Shown: positions 1-6,345 of the stretch, one piece after another | Layout of the letters: each line of letters opens with the position of its first letter | Position numbering within the stretch: position 1 is the first letter of the stretch | Assembly (NCBI GenBank): GCA_041493205.1 | Contig: JBGPYM010000137.1 | Location: 1-8,234 of the forward strand | DNA from: JBGPYM01 sp041493205 | GTDB lineage: Bacteria > Bacteroidota > Ignavibacteria > UBA10030 > UBA6906 | Reading direction: 5' to 3' | Length of the DNA: 8,234 bases | The notes under the pieces: generated by a model | What the model was told of the DNA's origin: nothing | The model's database searches: none | The model's input: the letters and a program-made list of their open reading frames with translations, nothing else | Position numbers and translations under genes: made by a program

Positions 1-1036
1 CATGGGATATTACAACCGGACGCTCACTGGAGGTAAGTGGGACCATTTCATGGATCAGGCGCATCTGGGGTACACCACCTGGCAGGACCCGCCGGTCAAC
101 AGCCTCAGAGCAGTCCCACTCTCGGAAATCGAAGTTCCCGCAGGCGCCTCCATGGGCATCGCCGTAGAAGGCTCGGAGGCCGCATGGCCCGGAGCGGATG
201 GTACTCCTGCACTTCCACGGCTTGATCAGTTCAACAAGCAGGATGGCTTCATTGAAGTATTCAACAGAGGGACAACCGTATTTTCATGGAGTGCAACGGC
301 AAGCAGACCGTGGATATCGCTGTCCGCCACGGCGGGTGAGGTCCGCAGCCAGGCGCGGCTCCGTGTGAGCATCGATTGGAGCACGGCATCCCCCGCTGAC
401 GACTCCGGCACGGTGACCATCGCGGGCCCGGGCGCGAGCATTCCAGTGCGTGTCAGGCTTGCGCGTCCCGCCGGGATAACGGCGGCGACCCTGCACGGGT
501 TTGTCGAAGGAGATGGATATGTTTCGATGGAGGCAGCGCATTTTACGCACGCGACCAGATCGGGCACCAGACGATGGAAGGAAGTTGAGGAATACGGTCA
601 TACGCTCTCCGCAATGAAGACAATTGCGCCTCCCGACTCGCCCGCCGCGGCGCCCGGCGAGGATTCTCCGTGCCTGGAGTACCGGATGTATCTGCTCGAC
701 AGCGGGCACGTCGAGGTTACCGGAACCTTCGGGCCGACTTTGAATTCCCGGCCGGGAGAAGGCGTGCGGTATGCAGTCTCGTTTGACAACGATCCTCCCG
801 TGAGGGTCACAATTGTCCCGCACGATTTCATCGCGCAGCACGGGAACATGGAGTGGGAGACGACTGTTGCCGACAATGCGCGCTACAGCCGGACAACGCA
901 CGCAATCGCGGCGGGCGGCTATCATACGCTTAAAATCTGGATGGTCGATCCTGGCGTTGTCCTCGAAAAAATTGTCGTGAATTGCGGCGGCCTGCGGCCA
1001 AGTTACCTTGGCCCCCCCGAAAGTTTTCACAGGTAA
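1..1036 (+). CDS. GH115 xylan alpha-glucuronidase, C-terminal part (5' end outside window)
   Basis: This is the C-terminal ~344 residues of a glycoside hydrolase family 115 enzyme. The family removes (4-O-methyl-)alpha-D-glucuronic acid side chains from glucuronoxylan, including internal positions. The visible part opens with the family-typical stretch YYN...GGKWDHFMDQAHLGYTTWQDPP (residues 3-31 counted from the ATG at base 2), the end of the helical domain behind the catalytic barrel. Next comes an AxMGIAVEGS-type linker (49-58), an Ig-like beta segment (~80-153), and the C-terminal beta-sandwich GH115_C domain (~165-335). The protein closes on SYLGPPES, a normal family ending, so the 3' end is intact. 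GH115 proteins usually run to about 800-1000 residues, so roughly two thirds, including the catalytic barrel, lies off-window. The ATG at base 2 is an internal methionine, not the start. The gene leads the visible operon, 15 bp ahead of the GH43 gene. The family call is firm; exact specificity cannot be judged without the active site. Confidence 0.9.
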   Translation, partial: MGYYNRTLTGGKWDHFMDQAHLGYTTWQDPPVNSLRAVPLSEIEVPAGASMGIAVEGSEAAWPGADGTPALPRLDQFNKQDGFIEVFNRGTTVFSWSATASRPWISLSATAGEVRSQARLRVSIDWSTASPADDSGTVTIAGPGASIPVRVRLARPAGITAATLHGFVEGDGYVSMEAAHFTHATRSGTRRWKEVEEYGHTLSAMKTIAPPDSPAAAPGEDSPCLEYRMYLLDSGHVEVTGTFGPTLNSRPGEGVRYAVSFDNDPPVRVTIVPHDFIAQHGNMEWETTVADNARYSRTTHAIAAGGYHTLKIWMVDPGVVLEKIVVNCGGLRPSYLGPPESFHR

Positions 1037-1037
1037 G

Positions 1038-1046
1038 AAGGAAGGA
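1038..1046 (+). promoter_or_regulatory. Ribosome binding site of the GH43 gene
   Basis: The 15 bp gap after the GH115 stop (TAA, 1034-1036) is almost pure purine. It holds two overlapping AAGGA motifs, at 1038-1042 and 1042-1046, placed 9 and 5 bases before the ATG at 1052. This supports 1052 as the start and leaves no room for a separate promoter. Confidence 0.75.
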
Positions 1047-1051
1047 AAGGG

Positions 1052-2815
1052 ATGCACACCCAGTCGGACGGACAACGCAACAGAAGGAATGGCCGGCATT
1101 TGTTGGTGCCCTGGACCTTTATCGTCCTCATGATCCTCCCCCCTGCAAGCTCGTCGCAGTCCCGGGATTCCACCGTCATCGGCCACGTCATCAACCCCAT
1201 TCTCTCCGGATTTTACCCTGACCCGAGCATTTGCAGAGTCGGAGATGACTATTATATCGTGAACTCGTCATTTGCATATTTCCCCGGAATCCCGGTCTTT
1301 CAGAGCAGGGATCTGGCGCACTGGCGACTTATCGGTCATGTCCTGGACAGGCCGGAACAGCTCCCTCTGGACAGCGCAGGAGTCTCGCGCGGCATTTTTG
1401 CCCCTGCAATTCGTTATTTTCAAGGCCTGTTCTATATAACGTGTACGCTGGTCGACCGGGGGGGGAATTTTGTGGTCACTGCGAAGTCCGCCGGAGGGCC
1501 ATGGTCGAACCCCGTCTGGCTTCCTCAGATCAATGGCATAGATCCGTCACTGTTCTTCGACGACGATGGGAAGGCATACCTGATCTACAACAGCGTCGCG
1601 CCGGATGACAAGCCGCTTTATGGAGGGCACAGGACGATCAGGATGCACGAGTTTGATGCTCAGGGGCTCAGGGTAACGGGAACGGAGCGCATCCTCATCA
1701 ACGGAGGAACAGATATCCGCAAACAACCGGTATGGATCGAGGCGCCTCACATATTCCGGCATGATGGGTTCTATTTCCTGATTGCTGCCGAAGGCGGCAC
1801 GGCCGACCAGCACTCGGAGGTCGTATTCAAGAGCAAAAACGTTGACGGACCGTATGTGCCCCACGAGAAGAATCCCATTCTCACGCAACGGCATCTGGAT
1901 CCGCGGCGGGACTATCCGGTGACCTGTGCTGGCCACGCTGATTTTGTCGAGACCGCGGGTGGTGATTGGTGGGCGGTATTTCTGGGATGCAGGCCGTACC
2001 GACCGTACGAGCAGCAGTTTTTCAACACCGGAAGGGAGACATTTCTTGCCCCGGTCCGATGGCAGGGGGGATGGCCTGTCATTAATCCGGACCATGAAAC
2101 CGTACAGTACTCGTATGATCTCCCTGTCCCTCCCCCCTACCAGACCGGAGATCCCCCGTACGGCGGTAACTTCGTGGTCAAAGAAGAATTCACATCCACA
2201 ACACTCGGGGGCAACTGGGTGCTTTTGAGGACTCCGCGAGAAGCGTGGTACAGTCTGACCGAACGGCGGGGCTACCTTGCAATGCGAGTGCGGCCGGAAA
2301 CTTGCTCGCAGCCGGTGAATCCGAGTTTTCTGGGATGGCGTCAACCTCACGCAAGGGGGAATGCAAGCGCTTCGCTCGAATTTCTCCCGAAATCCGATAG
2401 CGAGAAGGCGGGTCTCCTGGTATTCCAGAACGAGAATCATTTTTATTATCTTTGCAAGGGAGTCCAGGAGAGCAGACCGGTCGTTCAACTCTACAAATCG
2501 CGTACGGGCAACGGCACCAATCAGGACATGGAACTTATAGCTTTCCAGCCGCTTCAAGAAAGCCAGAAAGAGGGACGAATACTCCTGAAGGTCGAGGCGC
2601 GGGGAGATACCTATGCATTCTTCTCCGCGACCCGTCCGGACGACTGGCATCTGCTCAAAGATGGTCTCCCTGCCGCTTTCCTGAGCACAAAGGTCGCCGG
2701 AGGATTTGTAGGATGCCTTTATGCGCTCTATGCGACTTCTCAGGGCTCGCCGTCCCGATCGACGGCGTATTTTGACTCGTACGAGTACATGGGCGAAGAC
2801 GAGGTCTACAGGTAG
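1052..2815 (+). CDS. Secreted GH43 beta-xylosidase with C-terminal beta-sandwich domain
   Basis: This 587-residue protein resembles family 43 beta-D-xylosidases, inverting exo-enzymes that release xylose (some also arabinose) from oligosaccharide ends. A Sec-type signal is visible: a basic n-region (residues 1-16), a hydrophobic core (~17-32), and a Ser/Ala-rich likely cleavage zone at 32-37. The five-bladed propeller covers about 46-355. The GH43 triad is intact: general base D57 in YPDPS, pKa modulator D164 in GIDPSLF, general acid E230 in WIEAPHIF. H295 (CAGHAD) probably lies at the central metal/water site, and R328 in NTGRETFLAP is a likely substrate contact. Residues ~375-575 form the concanavalin-like C-terminal domain (GH43_C2/DUF1349 type) found in many beta-xylosidases. 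Length is normal. The stop overlaps the start of uxuA, so the two are probably translationally coupled. Between the GH115 and mannonate dehydratase genes it most likely trims debranched xylo-oligosaccharides in the periplasm or at the cell surface. An alpha-L-arabinofuranosidase role is the main alternative. Confidence 0.93.
   Translation: MHTQSDGQRNRRNGRHLLVPWTFIVLMILPPASSSQSRDSTVIGHVINPILSGFYPDPSICRVGDDYYIVNSSFAYFPGIPVFQSRDLAHWRLIGHVLDRPEQLPLDSAGVSRGIFAPAIRYFQGLFYITCTLVDRGGNFVVTAKSAGGPWSNPVWLPQINGIDPSLFFDDDGKAYLIYNSVAPDDKPLYGGHRTIRMHEFDAQGLRVTGTERILINGGTDIRKQPVWIEAPHIFRHDGFYFLIAAEGGTADQHSEVVFKSKNVDGPYVPHEKNPILTQRHLDPRRDYPVTCAGHADFVETAGGDWWAVFLGCRPYRPYEQQFFNTGRETFLAPVRWQGGWPVINPDHETVQYSYDLPVPPPYQTGDPPYGGNFVVKEEFTSTTLGGNWVLLRTPREAWYSLTERRGYLAMRVRPETCSQPVNPSFLGWRQPHARGNASASLEFLPKSDSEKAGLLVFQNENHFYYLCKGVQESRPVVQLYKSRTGNGTNQDMELIAFQPLQESQKEGRILLKVEARGDTYAFFSATRPDDWHLLKDGLPAAFLSTKVAGGFVGCLYALYATSQGSPSRSTAYFDSYEYMGEDEVYR
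1458..1465 (+). repeat. G8 mononucleotide tract inside the GH43 coding region
   Basis: Eight consecutive G bases encode part of Arg136-Gly137-Gly138 in the propeller domain. The frame reads through correctly here. A one-base slip would truncate the enzyme before catalytic residues D164 and E230. A second G8 tract lies at 4214-4221 in another glycosidase gene of the same operon. Confidence 0.9.
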
Positions 2816-2817
2816 TG
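2801..2817 (+). promoter_or_regulatory. TAGTG stop-start overlap with GAGG motif (GH43/uxuA junction)
   Basis: The GH43 stop TAG (2813-2815) shares its G with the GTG start of the mannonate dehydratase (2815-2817). A GAGG motif at 2801-2804 sits 10 bases before the GTG. No other start codon lies close to the conserved EQTWRW N-terminus, which makes GTG the best start. The arrangement suggests re-initiation by ribosomes finishing the GH43 gene. Confidence 0.7.
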
Positions 2818-4005
2818 GCGCTTGAGCAGACATGGCGCTGGTTTGGTCCCCACGACCCGGTCTCTCTCAAGGAGATCACGCAGACCGGTGCGACCGGAAT
2901 AGTGACGGCGCTCCACCACATCCCTCCCGGCCAGCAATGGCCTCTTGAAGAAATTCTCGCCAGGAAAAAGGTCATCGAAGATCATGGACTGATCTGGTCC
3001 GTTGCAGAGAGCATCCCCGTACACGAAGACATCAAGAAACGGACCGGGGACTACCGGCTGTTCATCGAGAATTACAGAAATTCCATCCGCAATCTGGCAC
3101 AATGCGGCGTCAGGACAGTCTGCTACAACTTTATGCCGGTCCTCGACTGGTCGCGCACAGACATCCGCGTACAGTTCCGGGACGGATCGATAACGACCCG
3201 GTTCGAGACCCGGGCGTTTGCCGCTTTCGATGTTTTTCTGCTGAAGCGCTCCGGTGCCGACGGAGATTACACATTAGACCAGCTCCGCGAGGCCAGGAAA
3301 TACTTCGGGCTGATGACGGAAGTGCAAAAGAAACAGCTCGTTGATACGGTATTACTTGGCCTGCCGGGCTCCCTGGAGGCCTTTTCGCTTGAGGGCCTGA
3401 AGTCCGCCCTTCAGTCGTACCAGGGGATCGGGCCAGACGAATTGCGTGTCCACCTGCACAAGTTCATCGACGCGATCATTCCGGTTGCGGAAGAATCGGG
3501 TGTGTTCATGGCCATACATCCCGACGATCCGCCCCGGCCTCTCCTTGGGCTTCCGCGTGTTGTCAGTGTCGGCTCTGACGTTGAGCAACTGCTCAAGGTG
3601 GCCGACACGCCTTCGAACGGAATAACGATGTGCACCGGATCGTTCGGAGCCGGAGTACAGAACGACGTTGCAGCGATGGCGGAGCGGTTTGCCGCCAGGA
3701 TCAATTTCGTCCATTTGAGGAATGTCGCGCGCAATGCAGAGGGAGACTTTGTCGAAGAAGACCATCTGGTCGGCGATGTCGACATGTATGCCGTCATGCG
3801 TTCGCTCCTCCTGGAACAGAAGCGCAGAACGGACGAAGGAAGGCCTGATGTGCGATTACCGATGCGTCCGGATCACGGGCATCTCATGTCGCCGGATGAA
3901 CACCGCAAGGGGATTTATCCGGGATACTCCCTGTTTGGAAGGATGAGAGGCCTGGCCGAGCTGCGGGGACTGGAGCTCGGCGTTCAGAGGAATCTGGGAT
4001 TCTGA
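2815..4005 (+). CDS. uxuA: Mannonate dehydratase UxuA
   Basis: This 396-residue cytoplasmic enzyme dehydrates D-mannonate to 2-keto-3-deoxy-D-gluconate, the last dedicated step of the glucuronate branch before KDG kinase. The full length matches the UxuA family (about 350-400 residues). Family blocks are clear: EQTWRWFGPHDPVSL at the N-terminus, VTALHHIP (30-37), PVHEDIK (68-74), and CYNFMPVLDWSRTD (103-116). The xylose-isomerase-like barrel supplies the expected metal ligands: H235 (MAIHPDDPP), C273 (TMCTGS), H300 (FVHLRNV) and D353 (MRPDHGH), with R351 alongside. It has no signal peptide. The GTG start overlaps the GH43 stop, and the next gene begins 27 bp after its own stop. Its place in a GH115/GH43 operon fits catabolism of the glucuronic acid freed from xylan. 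UxaC and UxuB, which make mannonate from glucuronate, are not in the window. Confidence 0.96.
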   Translation: MALEQTWRWFGPHDPVSLKEITQTGATGIVTALHHIPPGQQWPLEEILARKKVIEDHGLIWSVAESIPVHEDIKKRTGDYRLFIENYRNSIRNLAQCGVRTVCYNFMPVLDWSRTDIRVQFRDGSITTRFETRAFAAFDVFLLKRSGADGDYTLDQLREARKYFGLMTEVQKKQLVDTVLLGLPGSLEAFSLEGLKSALQSYQGIGPDELRVHLHKFIDAIIPVAEESGVFMAIHPDDPPRPLLGLPRVVSVGSDVEQLLKVADTPSNGITMCTGSFGAGVQNDVAAMAERFAARINFVHLRNVARNAEGDFVEEDHLVGDVDMYAVMRSLLLEQKRRTDEGRPDVRLPMRPDHGHLMSPDEHRKGIYPGYSLFGRMRGLAELRGLELGVQRNLGF

Positions 4006-4022
4006 CGCTTCACACACAGAAC

Positions 4023-4027
4023 AAGGA
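4023..4027 (+). promoter_or_regulatory. Ribosome binding site of the GH42-like gene
   Basis: AAGGA lies 5 bases before the ATG at 4033, in the 27 bp gap after uxuA. It supports the ATG that gives an RR-containing signal peptide. The gap shows no hairpin or promoter-like element. Confidence 0.7.
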
Positions 4028-4032
4028 TACGC

Positions 4033-6345
4033 ATGAAACGCCGTACCGCTCTTGAGCTCCTGGGAACTTCAATCGGTGCGTACGCCCTCCTCCCCCGCCC
4101 CTTTCTCCGCGGCGGGCAGGTTGCAAAGATGCAGGACCAGGGCGGTGAAACCGACTCAGCGTTTTCCAAACTCCGGGGTGAAAGCATATGCCGGGCAGAG
4201 GTCCGGGTCGAACGGGGGGGGCCTCGACTCTATGTCAACGGCCGGGAAACCTACCCGTTCCTGGCTCTGAGTGATGAGCTCCTTCCCACCATTGCGGGGT
4301 ATCGCGACTCGGGGATCTCCATGTTCACCCCGATACTGGGACTCAACGCGGCGTGGATCGCTCCGGGGAAGTACGACTGGAATGCCTTCGACCTCTTCTT
4401 TGCCCGCCTCCTTGCGATACATCCTGCGGCCTTCTTCCTCCCCCGGCTTCATCTCAATCCGCCGGCCTGGTGGAAGGAAGCGCACCCCGGGGAGCTCGTT
4501 GTCTGCGGCATTACACCTGATCCGACCATGTACCGTCAGAAGGAGCGCCTGGGTGAATCCGGGCTCAACTGGAATGGGCTGAACGATCCCAACGACGCGT
4601 CCTGGGCATCCGTGATCTGGCGGAACGAGATCAGCGAGGTGCTGATTGCATTCCTGCGCCACATGGAATCGTCCCCGCTCGCTTCCAGAATGTTCGGTTA
4701 TCAGGTTGCGTACGGCCACACAGGAGAGTGGCACTATACCGGAATGCGCTTTCTTCCGGATTACAGCGAGCCGATGCGAAAGGCGATCGGTCCGATTCCC
4801 GAACCCGCCGCGCGGATGACGACGACAGCCGGACTTCTCCGCGATCCTGCCCGCGAACACGACGTCATCGCATTCTACGGGCGCCACCACGATCTCATTG
4901 CCGACACGCTCCTTCACTTTGCCTCGATCACGAAGGAGCAGACAGGGCGGCGCATTTTATGCGGCGCTTTCTTCGGCTACCTTCTCGAAAATGTCCACAT
5001 CCAGGAAGGGGGGCACCTCTCGCCCGAACGGGTCCTGGCGAGCGCGGACGTCGATTTTCTCGCCTCCCCATATACCTACCAGCATACCAACATGATGCCC
5101 TTCAGGGAGCGCTGGGAGAGCGACATGGTCGACGATGCCGGGAACTGGCTGGGTCGTGCCCGGGGCGTCGGGGGAGACGGGAGCAACCGCGTCCTTGTGG
5201 AGTCCATTCATCGGCACGGCAAGCTCTACTTTGTGGAGATCGACCCGAGCACGTACATCGAGCCACATAAGGCGGGTGAAGGAGGTTCGGGGCATGCTTC
5301 GGTGACAGGTTCGATCAACATCCTCCGGCGCGACCTCGGACAGATGTTCGCGCGCGGGAACGGAGGATGGCTCTTCGATTTCGGGCATCTGTGTCCCCCC
5401 TACGAGGCACACCACGGATGGTACGATGACCCTCCTTTGATTGATGCCATCCGCCCCTTTGCAAAGCTCGGCGAACAACGTCTCCGGATGGACATCACGA
5501 GCGCCGCGCAGGTCGCCGCGGTCTACGATCCGAAGGCCTTTTTTGCCACGGAACACTGGAAAGCGGAGGAGCCATACACCGGCTTCGGCATCACGGTATG
5601 CGACCACATCAACCACTGGTTCATCAACAGTCAGCAGCGGACATTTGCAAGGATGGCCGCCCCCTACGACTCCCTGTACCGGTTTGACCTCACCAGGGAC
5701 GATCCGCGCCGTTACCGGCTTCTGTTCATGGTCAATCTGTACACCATGGATCGCAAGGAAGTGGACCGGCTGCTTTCGATGATGGAGGGGAGCGGTGTGA
5801 CGGTGGTGTGGTACTACGCCCCGGGATTCATTGCTCCGGACAGATTCGACCTCGGGCAGATGGAGCGTTTGACCGGGTTCCGGTACGAGGTGCTCAACGA
5901 ACCTGGGCCGATGCAGATCCGTGTCGACGGAATGGGGGGAAATGGGGTGACGATCTTCGGCACACGCAAACCACAGAAACCCCGGTTTGCAGTGCTGGAC
6001 AGTGACGCAGAGGTGCTCGGGAAATGGGTCGATAACGGACGGCCTGCGTTCGTCCGAAAGGCACGTGAGGGGTGGACGTCGGTGTACGTCGGCGCCGCAC
6101 CAATGACCGCCGAAATTCTTCGTTCAATCGCACAGGAAGCGGGTGTGGCGCTCTGGAGCGACCGGACAGACATTGTGTATGCTTCGCATGATGCGGCGGC
6201 CGTCATTGCCACCGCAGAAGGCGAGCGCACGCTCACATTTCCCCGCGCAATGCAATCTGAGGAAGGGGGCTCACCGTCGACAATTCACAAGGTCACGATG
6301 GGCTTCGGCGACGTGCGGATATTCATTGCGCCATCACTTCTTTGA
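4033..6345 (+). CDS. Secreted GH42-like glycosidase (clan GH-A type) with GATase-like domain, substrate unknown
   Basis: This 770-residue protein is probably a retaining exo-glycosidase distantly related to family 42; I cannot assign a substrate. The N-terminus MKRRTALELLG followed by a short hydrophobic run to ~20 looks like a twin-arginine (Tat) signal. Residues ~65-455 read as a (beta/alpha)8 barrel: LYVNGRETYPF (67-76), a strand with LPRLHLNPPAWW (136-147), GYQVAYGHTGEW (222-233) with E232 as candidate acid/base, DVDFLASPYTY (339-349), and HGKLYFVEIDPSTY (395-408) with E402 as candidate nucleophile. Residues ~485-705 resemble the GATase-like (trimerisation) domain of GH42, with FMVNLYTMDRKEVDRLL and VVWYYAPGFI (591-600). 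A short beta-rich tail (~715-770) follows. It is the last gene of the operon and overlaps the convergent gene by 23 bp. Pipelines might call it beta-galactosidase or hypothetical. The context suggests removal of a xylan side-chain sugar or unusual linkage, which is inference. The fold call is reasonably sure; the catalytic residues are predicted by motif only. Confidence 0.75.
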   Translation: MKRRTALELLGTSIGAYALLPRPFLRGGQVAKMQDQGGETDSAFSKLRGESICRAEVRVERGGPRLYVNGRETYPFLALSDELLPTIAGYRDSGISMFTPILGLNAAWIAPGKYDWNAFDLFFARLLAIHPAAFFLPRLHLNPPAWWKEAHPGELVVCGITPDPTMYRQKERLGESGLNWNGLNDPNDASWASVIWRNEISEVLIAFLRHMESSPLASRMFGYQVAYGHTGEWHYTGMRFLPDYSEPMRKAIGPIPEPAARMTTTAGLLRDPAREHDVIAFYGRHHDLIADTLLHFASITKEQTGRRILCGAFFGYLLENVHIQEGGHLSPERVLASADVDFLASPYTYQHTNMMPFRERWESDMVDDAGNWLGRARGVGGDGSNRVLVESIHRHGKLYFVEIDPSTYIEPHKAGEGGSGHASVTGSINILRRDLGQMFARGNGGWLFDFGHLCPPYEAHHGWYDDPPLIDAIRPFAKLGEQRLRMDITSAAQVAAVYDPKAFFATEHWKAEEPYTGFGITVCDHINHWFINSQQRTFARMAAPYDSLYRFDLTRDDPRRYRLLFMVNLYTMDRKEVDRLLSMMEGSGVTVVWYYAPGFIAPDRFDLGQMERLTGFRYEVLNEPGPMQIRVDGMGGNGVTIFGTRKPQKPRFAVLDSDAEVLGKWVDNGRPAFVRKAREGWTSVYVGAAPMTAEILRSIAQEAGVALWSDRTDIVYASHDAAAVIATAEGERTLTFPRAMQSEEGGSPSTIHKVTMGFGDVRIFIAPSLL
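4214..4221 (+). repeat. G8 mononucleotide tract inside the GH42-like gene
   Basis: Eight consecutive G bases encode part of Arg61-Gly62-Gly63, between the signal peptide and the barrel. A one-base slip would abolish almost the whole protein. The tract parallels the G8 at 1458-1465 in both length and encoded Arg-Gly-Gly. Confidence 0.9.
6323..6345. other. 23 bp tail-to-tail overlap of convergent genes
   Basis: The plus-strand GH42-like gene stops with TGA at 6343-6345. The minus-strand TPR gene stops at 6323-6325 (TCA on the plus strand). The last seven codons of each are therefore read from the same DNA. No GC-rich hairpin with a T tract is visible in or near the overlap on either strand, so transcripts from both sides may run into each other. 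Confidence 0.85.

Noticed and set aside
2..4. ATG at base 2 as the start of the first gene
   Set aside because: The protein would begin in the middle of a conserved GH115 helical segment without a catalytic domain. It is a window-edge truncation, not a short gene.
284..1186. Antisense open frame of about 300 codons across the GH115 end and GH43 start
   Set aside because: It spans two real plus-strand genes and the purine-rich RBS between them. Its product is low-complexity and basic with no recognisable motif.
1547..2833. Long antisense open frame of about 428 codons opposite the GH43 gene
   Set aside because: It is a shadow of GC-rich coding sequence. Its translation is rich in Arg and shows no domain, while the plus strand carries an intact GH43 triad.
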